The position numbers were made by a program, and so were the translations under genes. This document shows positions 24,848 to 33,827 of a stretch of 64,000 nt of DNA, piece after piece. Under the pieces are notes generated by a model. The model saw nothing but the letters and a program-made list of their open reading frames with translations, had not been told where the DNA came from and made no database searches. Source of the DNA: Devosia salina (GTDB lineage Bacteria; Pseudomonadota; Alphaproteobacteria; Rhizobiales; Devosiaceae); contig NZ_CP080590.1 in assembly GCF_019504385.1 (NCBI RefSeq), forward strand, positions 1,220,001 to 1,284,000, given 5' to 3'. Positions within the stretch are counted from its first letter, which is position 1. The number at the start of each line of letters is the position of its first letter.

Positions 24848-25690
24848 TTACCGCAGCCCCGGCAGTGCCCGCGCCATGGCCAGGAACGCCTCGATCGGCA
24901 GTTCCTCGGCCCGTTCGTCGCCCTTAAGCCTGGCCGCCGCAAGCAGTTCCTCCACGGAAACACCCAGCGATTTCAGCGATTGCCGCACCATCTTGCGGCG
25001 TTGCCCGAAGGCGGCCTTGGTGACCTGTTCGACCAGTTTCACCGGTAGACCCTCCTCGACAGGCTTGGGCACGATATGCACCACGGCCGAGGTCACGCTG
25101 GGCGGCGGCACGAAGGCCTGCCGCGAGACATTGAAGGCGATGCGCGCATCGGTCCGCCAGCCGGCAAGGACGCCGAGGCGGCCATAGTGATTGTCGCCGG
25201 GCCTGGCGACGATGCGTTCGGCCACCTCGCGCTGGAACATCAGCGTCAGGCTCTCGAAAAAGGGCGGCCAGGGCTCCATGGTCAGCCAGCCGGTGAGAAG
25301 CTGGGTGCCGATATTATAGGGCAGATTGGCCACGATCCGGGTCGGACCGTCGGCCAGCAGGCGATAGTCCATCTCCATCGCGTCGCCGCCGATGACCGTG
25401 AGCCGGCCGGGATAGGCGTCGGAGATTTCGGCCAGTGCCGGCAGGGCCCGGGCGTCGCGTTCGATAGCGATGACCTCGCGGGCGCCTTCGGCAAGCAGGG
25501 CGCGCGTCAGACCGCCGGGGCCCGGCCCCACCTCGATGACGCGCACGCCCTCGAGCGACCCGCCGACACGGGCGATGCGGGCTGTCAGGTTGAGGTCGAG
25601 CAGAAAGTTCTGGCCCAACTCCTTCTTGGCACGCAGCCCATGGACATTGATGACCTCGCGCAGCGGCGGAAGATTGTCGATCTGGCTCAT
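24848..25690 (-). CDS. rsmA: 16S rRNA dimethyladenosine transferase RsmA (KsgA)
   Basis: It dimethylates A1518/A1519 at the 3' end of 16S rRNA, a late 30S checkpoint. The 280 residues show G-Q-N-F-L-L-D, motif I E-V-G-P-G-P-G-G-L-T and the catalytic N-L-P-Y-N-I. The ATG overlaps the pdxA stop by 4 nt, so it is translationally coupled at the end of lptF-lptG-surA-pdxA-rsmA. Confidence 0.97.
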   Translation of the reverse strand: MSQIDNLPPLREVINVHGLRAKKELGQNFLLDLNLTARIARVGGSLEGVRVIEVGPGPGGLTRALLAEGAREVIAIERDARALPALAEISDAYPGRLTVIGGDAMEMDYRLLADGPTRIVANLPYNIGTQLLTGWLTMEPWPPFFESLTLMFQREVAERIVARPGDNHYGRLGVLAGWRTDARIAFNVSRQAFVPPPSVTSAVVHIVPKPVEEGLPVKLVEQVTKAAFGQRRKMVRQSLKSLGVSVEELLAAARLKGDERAEELPIEAFLAMARALPGLR

Positions 25691-26688
25691 GGCTTTGGCG
25701 CCGTCATCTGGTCCGCCATGGCGATGGCCGCGGCGAAGCTGGAAGGGGAGGCCTTGCCGGTGCCGGCAAGGTCGAAGGCGGTGCCGTGATCGGGCGAAGT
25801 GCGCACGATAGGCAGGCCCAGGGTGACATTGACCCCGGAATCGAAGGCGACCGTCTTGATCGGGATCAGTGCCTGGTCGTGATACATGGCGAGCACGGCG
25901 TCGTATTGCCGCCAGTGCGGCGGATAGAACAGCGTATCGCCGGGCAGGGGACCCACGGCGTCGATCCCCTCGGCCACGGCATCGGCAATGGCCGGGCCAA
26001 TGATCTCGACATCCTCGCGCCCGATGGTGCCGCCTTCGCCCGCATGCGGATTGAGCCCGGCCACCGCGATACGGGGCGCCGCGATGTGAAATCGCTGCCT
26101 GAGGTCATGCGCCATCACGCGCAGCGTATCGAGGATCAGCTTGCGGTTGATCAGCCCGGGCACGTCCTTGATGGGCACGTGAATGGTCAGCGGCACGGCT
26201 CGCAGGTCTTCATGGGCCAGCATCATGACCGGCAGGGGGGCTGTCCCGTCATGAGCGCAAAGTGCCGCCAGAAACTCGGTGTGGCCGGGATAGGAGAAAC
26301 CTGCCTGGTAGAGCACACCTTTGTGGATCGGCGCCGTGACCACGGCGCGGCAGGTGCCATCCTGAACGGCGGTTACTGCTCGCTCGATGCTGTCTATCAC
26401 CGCCTCTCCGGTGTCGCTGCTTGGCTCACCCGGCGTGTCCTCAATGGGGCCGCTTATCGGAAACACCGGCAGGGCGCGGGCAAAGGCCTTCATACCCTCA
26501 TAGGGATCGGCCGGAATGACGTCGATATTCAGCCCCAGTCGCTGCGCCCTTGCCCTGAGAAAATCGACATGCCCGAACACCACGAAAGGCGGCAACTGGC
26601 GCTCGACGCGCTGCGCATAGAGCGCAAGCAATAGGTCCGGCCCGATGCCGGCCGGCTCTCCCATGGTCACCGCTAGAGGTGCTGGCAT
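25687..26688 (-). CDS. pdxA: 4-hydroxythreonine-4-phosphate dehydrogenase
   Basis: It oxidises 4-phosphohydroxythreonine in the DXP-dependent pyridoxal phosphate pathway. The protein has 333 residues. It starts M-P-A-P-L-A-V-T-M-G-E-P-A-G-I-G-P-D and has metal and substrate motifs A-P-I-H-K, H-T-E-F and M-Y-H-D-Q-A-L-I-P. GGGGGA lies 5 nt before the chosen ATG at 26688; the longer frame overlaps the SurA-like gene and has no start signal. It overlaps rsmA by 4 nt. Confidence 0.96.
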   Translation of the reverse strand: MPAPLAVTMGEPAGIGPDLLLALYAQRVERQLPPFVVFGHVDFLRARAQRLGLNIDVIPADPYEGMKAFARALPVFPISGPIEDTPGEPSSDTGEAVIDSIERAVTAVQDGTCRAVVTAPIHKGVLYQAGFSYPGHTEFLAALCAHDGTAPLPVMMLAHEDLRAVPLTIHVPIKDVPGLINRKLILDTLRVMAHDLRQRFHIAAPRIAVAGLNPHAGEGGTIGREDVEIIGPAIADAVAEGIDAVGPLPGDTLFYPPHWRQYDAVLAMYHDQALIPIKTVAFDSGVNVTLGLPIVRTSPDHGTAFDLAGTGKASPSSFAAAIAMADQMTAPKP

Positions 26689-26782
26689 TCTGTCCCCCAA
26701 AGACAGAGCGGCCGCATGATGCTGCGACCGCTTCTTTCCGCCCGGCTCCGGGCCATGGTTCCGCGGTCGAGACCGCCCAGTC

Positions 26783-27673
26783 CTACTGGTAGATGATCTT
26801 GGCCTGGCTGCGCAGGCGTTCGAGATAGGCCTTGGTTTCCGCGGCCATGGCGTCGCCGCCGGCATCCTCGCGCAGTCCGCCCTTGACGAAGGTCAGGTCC
26901 TCGGCCTGCACTTTCTCGCAGACTGCCAGCATGGAAAGACCATTCTCCACCGCCCGCGGCTTGGTGATGCCGCCAACATTGAGCCCCGCCAGTTCCTTGG
27001 CGATCGGGTCAGGTATCTGAGTGGCGTGGCGGCGGCCGATATCGACAACGGCGACGTCGGTATAGGCCAGCGAGAGTTCGACCGCCGTGTCGCAGCCGGC
27101 AAAGCTGGAGCGGTAGCGATTGGCCTGGCCCGAGCGGCCACCGCCGCCGATAAACACCACTTCCTTGAGGATATAGTCGAACTTCTGGAAATCGGCGATC
27201 TGCTGGGCCGCCTGCTGGTCCAGCTCAAGCTCGGAGACCTGCACCTGCGGTGCCACGACGGCCTCGGTTACACCGTTCCACGCGATTGCAGCGCGCAGGC
27301 GATCCTGCAGGGTCGCAGAGCTGACGCCGCCCTGTTGCAGCATCTGCTGCAGCTTGTCGCGGCTGACATTGAGATTGCGGGCGATCTGCAGCAGGGCCTC
27401 GTCGACCTGCGCGTTGGACACGTTGATCCCGAGACGCTTGGCTTCCTGGATCTGGATCGCCTCGGTGATCAATTGCTCCAGCGCACCATTGCGGCCGGTA
27501 TTATTGCCTTCCATGCGGAACAGGCGCAGGCGCTGGTCGACCTGCACGTCGCTGATCGGCTCCCCATTCACCGTCACCACGGTGGCGGCCATGGCCGGGA
27601 CGGCCGGGATGAATGCCAGCGCGAGGCCGATGAACATCGCGCCCAAGGCGCGCCGGAGGTCTGAAAAGGTCAT
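26783..27673 (-). CDS. surA: SurA-like periplasmic chaperone / peptidylprolyl isomerase
   Basis: The 296-residue exported protein has a signal peptide (about residues 1-26, ending V-P-A-M-A). An N-terminal SurA chaperone domain follows (V-N-G-E-P-I-S-D-x-Q-V-D-Q-R). Only one C-terminal parvulin-like region follows, and it lacks the usual G-G-D-L-G-x motif. It may therefore act as a chaperone for outer-membrane proteins rather than as an isomerase. It is placed between lptG and pdxA, the standard alphaproteobacterial order except that lptD is not present before it. Confidence 0.85.
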   Translation of the reverse strand: MTFSDLRRALGAMFIGLALAFIPAVPAMAATVVTVNGEPISDVQVDQRLRLFRMEGNNTGRNGALEQLITEAIQIQEAKRLGINVSNAQVDEALLQIARNLNVSRDKLQQMLQQGGVSSATLQDRLRAAIAWNGVTEAVVAPQVQVSELELDQQAAQQIADFQKFDYILKEVVFIGGGGRSGQANRYRSSFAGCDTAVELSLAYTDVAVVDIGRRHATQIPDPIAKELAGLNVGGITKPRAVENGLSMLAVCEKVQAEDLTFVKGGLREDAGGDAMAAETKAYLERLRSQAKIIYQ

Positions 27674-27776
27674 GGTTTGGTCCGCTTCTCGAGTAGCGCC
27701 TTCAATGCGGCGTTGTGGCCACGCTGTCAATTGGTCGATGAATACGGCCAAAATCCGAATGCGGGCCGCGCCCGGT

Positions 27777-28850
27777 TCAGGTCCAGCCATCCTCCTTGCG
27801 CAGCAGCACGCTGACCCCGATCACGATGGCGACAACGGCCGGCCCGACAGCCGCGAAGACGGGATCGACGACGCCCGTCGAGCCCGCCCGGTCCGCCATT
27901 TCGGTGATGATGAAGACGATGAAACCCAACACGACACCGTAGAGCACGGCGGGGCCGAACTGGGTCCTGCGATTGTAGCCGGCGGTGAAGGCAAAGGCGA
28001 TCAACAGCGACCCGGTCAGCACCAGCGGCAGCGCCAGGAGCTTGATCAGCCGCATGGCGGTGGCCGAGCGGACCGAAGGATCGCTGATCCCCCGCTGCAG
28101 CAATCGCGCCAATTCGAAAAACGTCATGTCCTCGGTCGAGGCCAGCTTGAGGCTGATCTCGGCCGGGCGCGAGGTCGTCGGCACCAGAACATCGCGCAGT
28201 GTCCGGGCCGGCCCGTCCGGTACGCGCACTGTGGCTGTCGGAAAGCGCCATTGGCCCGCTTCGAGAATGGCCTCCGGGGCCTCCAGCCGAGGCAGGTCGC
28301 TTCCCTCGAGGTGGAACAGGGTGACATCGGCCAGCAAGGCGCCGCCCTGGGACATATTGCGCGCCATGAGTACGTAATGTGCGCCTTCGCCACGCTGCTC
28401 GAGCCAGATCTCGCCGGGCGGGGTCAATTGGGCCGTCTGGCCCGGCGGGGTGGGGGCAAGCTCGCGATTGATCTGGGTGCTGAGGGTCTCCGCCCCCAGG
28501 GCAATCAGAAAGCTGGCGGCGATCAGCACCAGGACGGGCGCCCGCAGCACCCGCCAGATCGAGATGCCGCTGGTCTTGATGACGGTCAGTTCGTGTCGCA
28601 GCTTGAGATCGACCAGGCCCAGGATGGCGCCCATGAGCACGGTCACCGGCAGGGTCTTGATGGTCCAGCGCACCGCGCTCATCGCGACCATCACAATGGC
28701 CATATGCAGCCCGCGTTGCTCGGCCACGAAATTGAAGCGCCAGGTGTCGAGCGACTCCACCAGCGCGATCAGCCCGTAGAAGATGAACACGGTCGCCGCA
28801 ATGCGGCTCGAAAGCCGCGTCAGCACGACGATGTCGATACGATTGATCAT
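27777..28850 (-). CDS. lptG: LPS export ABC transporter permease LptG
   Basis: LptG is one of the two permease subunits of LptB2FG, which extracts lipopolysaccharide from the inner membrane. The 357 residues show three N-terminal helices, a periplasmic beta-jellyroll region (about 130-250) and three C-terminal helices, with the family motif L-R-H-E-L-T-V-I-K-T-S-G-I-S near residue 85. It overlaps lptF by 4 nt. Confidence 0.94.
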   Translation of the reverse strand: MINRIDIVVLTRLSSRIAATVFIFYGLIALVESLDTWRFNFVAEQRGLHMAIVMVAMSAVRWTIKTLPVTVLMGAILGLVDLKLRHELTVIKTSGISIWRVLRAPVLVLIAASFLIALGAETLSTQINRELAPTPPGQTAQLTPPGEIWLEQRGEGAHYVLMARNMSQGGALLADVTLFHLEGSDLPRLEAPEAILEAGQWRFPTATVRVPDGPARTLRDVLVPTTSRPAEISLKLASTEDMTFFELARLLQRGISDPSVRSATAMRLIKLLALPLVLTGSLLIAFAFTAGYNRRTQFGPAVLYGVVLGFIVFIITEMADRAGSTGVVDPVFAAVGPAVVAIVIGVSVLLRKEDGWT

Positions 28851-29917
28851 GCCGCTGCCTCCGCAATCACCCGGCGAGGCCAGGTACGGACGGCCAGCAC
28901 GGTCACGGCCAGGACGATGAGGATGATGGCGCCGGTGCCACTGCCCAGCGGACTATAGGCGCTGATGCCGCGTTCCCCGAAGGCGAGCACCATGACGATA
29001 GCCTCGAGCGGCAGCTTGAGACGCGTGCGGTTGCCGCTGGGAAATCCGGCAATCGCCACCACCAGCAGCACCAGGCCCAGCACCCGCAGCGCCTCGGCCG
29101 AACGATCGAGCAGACGCTGGACGATGGCAGGCTGCCAGCCCGTCTGGTTAAGGGCGCGGTCGATCAGGCTGAAGCTGTCCATCTCCGCGAGCTCGTCGAC
29201 CTGCAGCGTCTGCTGCGCCAGGCTCTCCACGCTGACATTGTAGCTGGAGAAGCGAATTTCCGAGTAGCGACCGTCGGCCTCGGTATATTGCAGCGTCCCG
29301 TCGTTGAGCTCGAGCACATAGTCCTCGCCCACGCCCAGAACCTTGGCCGAGGCGGCTATATAGGTCCGCCGTGTTTCAGGATCGCGCCGATCGTCGGCGA
29401 AGAATTCGGTGATCACCCCGCCATCGGCGCGGCCGCCGATGAGCAGGATCACCCCGGGTGTGACCTGGGTGAAACGGCGCGGCTTGAGCGTCGAGCTGAC
29501 CAGGTCCGCCGCGACTTCCGCCGAGAGCTGGTTGAGCTGGCGATTGGCCAGCGGCTCGATCACATGCGCCAGCAGCAGCACCGCAACGATGGCCACGGCG
29601 CTCGTGGCGGCCGTTGCCCGCCACAGCCCCGACATGCCGTTGCTGGTGTGGATGATGTGGAGCTCATGGCTGGTCTGGAGCGCCGTCAGCGCCCGCACCA
29701 CGCCGATGCCGACGCAGATATAGAAGAAGGACAGGGCCAGCGGCGGCATGGTGTAGAGCGCCTGCAGGGCCAGCGTCCCGAAGCCTTGCCCCTTGACCGA
29801 GACGACGTCGAATGAGCGCAGGCAATTGACCAGCCAGAGCAGGAAACACACGATCCCAAACAGAATCATGGCATCGGTGGCAAACAGCCTCGTCAGGTAG
29901 CGCGTCAGGCGTCTCAT
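28847..29917 (-). CDS. lptF: LPS export ABC transporter permease LptF
   Basis: LptF is the partner of LptG, with the same six-helix plus jellyroll plan in 356 residues. It carries the motif T-S-H-E-L-H-I-I-H-T-S-G-M-S. As the first gene of the minus-strand operon it faces holC across a 157-nt divergent gap. The lptF/lptG/surA set indicates that the cell transports an LPS-like lipid, with the outer-membrane LptD encoded elsewhere. Confidence 0.93.
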   Translation of the reverse strand: MRRLTRYLTRLFATDAMILFGIVCFLLWLVNCLRSFDVVSVKGQGFGTLALQALYTMPPLALSFFYICVGIGVVRALTALQTSHELHIIHTSNGMSGLWRATAATSAVAIVAVLLLAHVIEPLANRQLNQLSAEVAADLVSSTLKPRRFTQVTPGVILLIGGRADGGVITEFFADDRRDPETRRTYIAASAKVLGVGEDYVLELNDGTLQYTEADGRYSEIRFSSYNVSVESLAQQTLQVDELAEMDSFSLIDRALNQTGWQPAIVQRLLDRSAEALRVLGLVLLVVAIAGFPSGNRTRLKLPLEAIVMVLAFGERGISAYSPLGSGTGAIILIVLAVTVLAVRTWPRRVIAEAAA

Positions 29918-30074
29918 GAGGATTGAACGTCAGTCCACCTTCTTGGCCACGGGAAACAGTCGGCGTTCAGATTGCGGCAGTTGGCGCCGGGGCACAACGC
30001 ACCCTGACGCCGCCGCTCCACCTATGGCACGCGACTCGCTGGCGCAATCCTTGGGCCATCGATAGGATGATTTC

Positions 30075-30521
30075 ATGGCTGAAGTCTTGTTCTATCATCT
30101 CGAAACCCGCCCGCTCGAGGCCGTCATGCCGCTCCTGCTCGAAAAGACGCTGGAGCGCGGCTGGCGCGCAGTGGTGGAGGTGGGCTCGCGCGAACGCGCT
30201 GAGGCACTCGATGCACATCTGTGGTCCTATCGCGACGACAGCTTCCTTGCCCACGGTCTTGCCGGGGAAGAGACCGACCCGCTCCAGCCCATCCTGATCA
30301 CGACCGGCTCCGACAATGCCAATGGCGCCTCGGTGCGTTTTTTCGCCGATGGCGCGGTGCCGCAATCGGGCGAGGGCTATGTGCGCCTGGTCTACCTGTT
30401 TTCCGGCCACGACCCGGAGGCCGTGGCAGCGGCCCGCCAGGCCTGGAAGCTGCTGCGCGCCGACAATGACGTCACGTACTGGCAGCAGGAGGCCAATGGC
30501 CGCTGGGTGAAGAAGGCATGA
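30075..30521 (+). CDS. holC: DNA polymerase III chi subunit
   Basis: Chi links the clamp-loader complex to SSB. The 148-residue protein starts M-A-E-V-L-F-Y-H-L and contains E-A-L-D-x-H-L-W-S-Y-R-D-D-S-F-L-x-H-G and the C-terminal V-x-Y-W-x-Q. In many relatives pepA lies between lptF and holC; it is not present here. The stop overlaps yitT by 4 nt. Confidence 0.93.
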   Translation: MAEVLFYHLETRPLEAVMPLLLEKTLERGWRAVVEVGSRERAEALDAHLWSYRDDSFLAHGLAGEETDPLQPILITTGSDNANGASVRFFADGAVPQSGEGYVRLVYLFSGHDPEAVAAARQAWKLLRADNDVTYWQQEANGRWVKKA

Positions 30522-31135
30522 CGCCGGATCTCTCGACGCCCAGCCGCCACAAGCTGCACGAGGATATCTTTGCCATGCTCATCGGCACCATGCTGGTGTC
30601 GCTGGGCATTGCCTTTTATGCGCAGGTGCAACTGACCACCGGCAGCAGTGCCGGCCTGGCACTGCTGCTGCAATACATCACCGGCATTCCCTTCGGCTGG
30701 CTGTTCTTTGCCATCAACCTGCCGTTCTACGGCCTGGCATTTCTGCGCATGGGCTGGCCCTTCGCGGTCAAGACCATCGCCAGCGTGGCGCTGGTCTCCT
30801 ATTTCACAAGCCAGATCCCGGGCTGGATCGGCATCGAGCAGATCCATCCCCTGTTTGCCGCCCTGGTCGGGGGCGGGCTGATGGGGCTCGGCATCCTGTC
30901 GCTGTTCCGGCACAAGGCCAGCGTGGGTGGCATCAACATCCTGGCGCTCTATCTCCAGGACAATTTCGGCATCCGCGCCGGCTATTTCCAGCTTGGCGTC
31001 GATGCGGTCATCCTCGTCATCGCCTTCTTCGTCCTGCCCTTCGATCGCGTGCTCTATTCGATCCTCGGGGCGCTGGTGCTCAACATGATCATTGCCCTGA
31101 ACCACCGGCCCGGGCGCTATGTCGGCTTCAGTTAG
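30518..31135 (+). CDS. YitT family membrane protein
   Basis: The 205-residue integral membrane protein has five or six helices. The first runs from about residue 18 (A-M-L-I-G-T-M-L-V-S-L-G-I-A-F). The conserved loop G-S-S-A-G-L-A-L-L-L-Q-Y and the second half-repeat S-V-G-G-I-N-I-L-A-L-Y are typical of the YitT_membrane (DUF161) fold. The function is not established. It is translationally coupled to holC (ATGA overlap) and converges with a DUF4344 gene with an 8-nt overlap. Confidence 0.88.
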   Translation: MTPDLSTPSRHKLHEDIFAMLIGTMLVSLGIAFYAQVQLTTGSSAGLALLLQYITGIPFGWLFFAINLPFYGLAFLRMGWPFAVKTIASVALVSYFTSQIPGWIGIEQIHPLFAALVGGGLMGLGILSLFRHKASVGGINILALYLQDNFGIRAGYFQLGVDAVILVIAFFVLPFDRVLYSILGALVLNMIIALNHRPGRYVGFS

Positions 31136-32012
31136 CCGGCGCTGATGCAGGGAGCCGCGCCTCGGCCGCCTGCTGGCGCCTGGCCACGATGTCATCGGCG
31201 AACATGTGGAACGAGAGCGCTGCCAACTCGTAGCAAAGGTCGACCCGCGCATAGTCGGGGACATAATAGGCGTTGGGGTGGCCGCAGTTCCGGCCCACCA
31301 GCCCGACTTCACGGGGAATGTGGAAGGCATCGGCCAGCTGCGCGGCTGCCATATCGATCAAGCCTTCGTCCCTGAGCAGCGAGGCGTAAGGGGCTGTGTC
31401 CTCGTCCGGGTCGAGCCAGACGGCGTGCACCACGCTTTCCGCCTGACCTTCGGGGCGACGATGCGGCTCCAGGACCGCGTCCCAGCTCCGCTGCAGGCGA
31501 TTGAATTCACCCGGGCAACGCTGGCGACGCGCCTCCGGCATGTTCAGTTTGTCGGCGATGGGCGTGTAGATTTCAGCATCTGCGCCAATCATCATGCACA
31601 CCGAGTGATACGCCCGCTGCAGATCGAGGCTATGCTCGTCGGCCAGGCGATCGGCGCCCGGCATGCCGCCGCGCTCGTGCCCAAGCACCCAGCCATAGAT
31701 GGCCGAATCCAGGGTCCGGAAGGCATCTTCGGAGTCGCCCCAGATCAGCAGCAGCGTCGAGAGCGAGTCCGCCGCGTCTTCTTCCCAGCCAAGCACCGGC
31801 AGGTCGAGTTCGTTGATCAGCAGGTGCCCCACCTCGTGATGCAGCACATAGGCGATATGGCGGAACATCAGTTCCAGGGCAATCTCGGCTTCTTCCGGCG
31901 AGATGTCGCCACGCAGTTCGGCCAGTTCATAGGCCTGGGGGTGCAACTCCTGCGCCGGGGCGGTGGAGGCAAGGAAAGGCAGGCACAAAAGCGCTATCAG
32001 CAAACGATACAT
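31128..32012 (-). CDS. Secreted DUF4344 putative metallopeptidase, copy 1
   Basis: The 294 residues begin with a signal peptide (about 1-20, cleavage near A-P-A-Q). A zinc-protease-like motif H-E-V-G-H follows at 59-63. The family block L-P-V-L-G-W-E-E-D-A-A-D comes next, then D-E-H-S-L-D-L-Q-R, C-M-M-I-G-A-D, a C-G-H-P-N-A-Y-Y-x-P segment and C-Y-E-L. It is the most divergent of three tandem copies. The start M-Y-R-L-L at 32012 places the signal peptide at the N-terminus. No substrate is known for this family; a periplasmic peptidase role is inferred from HExxH and the export signal. Confidence 0.85.
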   Translation of the reverse strand: MYRLLIALLCLPFLASTAPAQELHPQAYELAELRGDISPEEAEIALELMFRHIAYVLHHEVGHLLINELDLPVLGWEEDAADSLSTLLLIWGDSEDAFRTLDSAIYGWVLGHERGGMPGADRLADEHSLDLQRAYHSVCMMIGADAEIYTPIADKLNMPEARRQRCPGEFNRLQRSWDAVLEPHRRPEGQAESVVHAVWLDPDEDTAPYASLLRDEGLIDMAAAQLADAFHIPREVGLVGRNCGHPNAYYVPDYARVDLCYELAALSFHMFADDIVARRQQAAEARLPASAPAN

Positions 32013-32040
32013 GATGAGGCAATATCTTGTTCTCGAAATG

Positions 32041-32067
32041 AAAATTGCCGGCGGCGCAATTGCCGCC
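32041..32067 (-). terminator. Possible terminator between DUF4344 copies 2 and 1
   Basis: On the minus strand GGCGGC (32067-32062), a 6-nt loop, GCCGCC (32055-32050), then GGCAATTTT. It could end or attenuate the transcript of copy 2. Confidence 0.4.
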
Positions 32068-32074
32068 GACGCGA

Positions 32075-32899
32075 TCAATTGGCGGTGTCGCCCCAGCCGG
32101 CGATGTCATAGACGTAGAGGTTGAACATCTCCGCAGCCAGTTCGTAGCAATAGGTCACTTCGCTGGCGGAAGGGTCGTAGAAGGCGTTGGCCTCGCCGCA
32201 CTGGGTGGCGCGGAAGGTCACGGGGTTGGGCAGGGCATAGGTGCCCATGATCTCGGCCGCCGCCCGCTCGAGCAACTCGTCCTGCTTGAGGGCCTGGGCG
32301 AATTCCTCAAATTCTCCGGCATCGTCGTACACCACCTCGATCGGCGCGCTTTCGTTGCCATTGATTTCGAATGAGGCGAGCAGGGTGCCCCAGGACGCCA
32401 TCGCCTGTTCATAGGTATAGGCGCAGTCCTCCTGTTGCTCGGGGGCCAGTTCATAGATGTCGGCGGTTTCCCCGAAATTATCAGGGTCCGCCCCCACCAT
32501 CAGGCAGACCATGGCATAGGCGCGCTGGATATCCAGGCTATGCTCGTCATAATAGGAAAACTCGTCGACACCCGAGCCGGTCGAGTTGACGGCGTTGAAG
32601 TACCAGCCGTCCGAGGCGTCGATGAGCGCGTTGAAGGCGTAATCCTGGTCCTCGTCATTGAGCAGCCAGATGGTCGCCAGCGTGTCGACGGCGTCCTCTT
32701 CCTTGCCCAGCACGGGCAGGCCGAGTTCGCCAACCAGCATGTGCCCCACCTCATGATAGATGGTGAAGGCAGCATCGTGCATGGCAAAAGCCATGGCGTC
32801 GTCCAGGATCTGGTTCTCGTCATCCTGGCCCAGGGCCGCACCGGAGCCGATTGCCAGGCACAGCAAGCCGACGGCCGCTGCCGTGATTGTTCGCTTCAT
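32075..32899 (-). CDS. Secreted DUF4344 putative metallopeptidase, copy 2
   Basis: The 274 residues have a signal peptide (about 1-24) and H-E-V-G-H at 49-53. The blocks shared with copies 1 and 3 follow: L-P-V-L-G-K-E-E-D-A-V-D, D-E-H-S-L-D-I-Q-R, C-L-M-V-G-A-D-P, C-G-E-A-N-A-F-Y-D-P and C-Y-E-L-A-A-E-M. Paired cysteines suggest disulfides in the periplasm. It is separated from copy 1 by 62 nt and from copy 3 by 60 nt. The calculated composition is strongly acidic. Confidence 0.87.
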   Translation of the reverse strand: MKRTITAAAVGLLCLAIGSGAALGQDDENQILDDAMAFAMHDAAFTIYHEVGHMLVGELGLPVLGKEEDAVDTLATIWLLNDEDQDYAFNALIDASDGWYFNAVNSTGSGVDEFSYYDEHSLDIQRAYAMVCLMVGADPDNFGETADIYELAPEQQEDCAYTYEQAMASWGTLLASFEINGNESAPIEVVYDDAGEFEEFAQALKQDELLERAAAEIMGTYALPNPVTFRATQCGEANAFYDPSASEVTYCYELAAEMFNLYVYDIAGWGDTAN

Positions 32900-32959
32900 G
32901 AAATGTCCCCCATCCAGCGGCGCCTGCCGCCCAAACAACGTCGCCCCCCGACGTCTCCC

Positions 32960-33766
32960 TCAATCGCGGCTGCGCCGCGGCAGCTCGTCCACATAGAGCT
33001 GCATGAAGTCCGCCATCAGCTCATAGCAGAAGATAATCTCGGTTGTCGCGGGGTCATAGAAGGCATTGGATTCTCCGCACCGCCGCGCCGTGAATTTTAC
33101 CCGACCATCCAGCCGATAGCCCCGGCGCAACTCCTCGGCGACGGTGTCGAAGATGGCGCTGCCGCGAAAAACCCTTTCCGCCAGCCGCAGCCGGTGACCG
33201 CCATCATGGTAGGTGACGTCCACGCGGCTCCCCGACCCCGCGGGAGAGAGGAGGCCGCCCAAGGTCCGGTCAACAAGCTCATAGTCGTAAAGGCAGGTGT
33301 GCTGCCGTTCGGCGGGAATGTTGTAGGCATTGGCGACGCGCCGGAAGGCCGCGCCATCGGCACCGACCATCAGGCAGACAATCTGCGTGGCCCGGTGCTG
33401 GTCGGGGCTGTAGCCCGAGGCATAGTCCTCGTCGCCGAAATAGTCGCCATAGCTCTTGCCGGTCAGCACCCAGCCGCGCGCGGCGTCTTCCAGCGTCTGG
33501 TTGGCCTCGGGCGTGTTCTTGTGCAGCAGCACCCAAGTGGCAAAATTGTCCGCAGCATCCTCTTCCTTGCCCAATACCGGCAGTTGCATCCGGTCGATCA
33601 GCAGATGGGCCACTTCGTGGTAGAGCGTGAACAGGCCATTGTTCACGGCAAAGCGCAGCGTATCGGCCCGTTCCTGCTTGGTGAGGCCAGACAGGTCCTG
33701 CCCCGCAGCGGGCAGGGCAGAGAGCGACAGGATCAAAGCAAGGATCAGGGCAGGCAGGCGGGTCAT
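32960..33766 (-). CDS. Secreted DUF4344 putative metallopeptidase, copy 3
   Basis: The 268 residues have a signal peptide (about 1-22, ending A-A-G-Q). H-E-V-A-H lies at 50-54, so Gly is replaced by Ala inside the motif but both histidines and the Glu are kept. L-P-V-L-G-K-E-E-D-A-A-D, C-L-M-V-G-A-D-G, C-G-E-S-N-A-F-Y-D-P and C-Y-E-L-M-A-D-F follow. It is more basic than copy 2 and carries an R-R-S-R-D end. Start M-T-R-L-P at 33766 gives a proper signal peptide. It is first in the tandem set. Confidence 0.87.
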   Translation of the reverse strand: MTRLPALILALILSLSALPAAGQDLSGLTKQERADTLRFAVNNGLFTLYHEVAHLLIDRMQLPVLGKEEDAADNFATWVLLHKNTPEANQTLEDAARGWVLTGKSYGDYFGDEDYASGYSPDQHRATQIVCLMVGADGAAFRRVANAYNIPAERQHTCLYDYELVDRTLGGLLSPAGSGSRVDVTYHDGGHRLRLAERVFRGSAIFDTVAEELRRGYRLDGRVKFTARRCGESNAFYDPATTEIIFCYELMADFMQLYVDELPRRSRD

Positions 33767-33827
33767 CTTGTGCCTCGCGGAGTTCACGCCCCGAGTGAAG
33801 AGGACCGCGTCGCGCCCGTCAACGACT

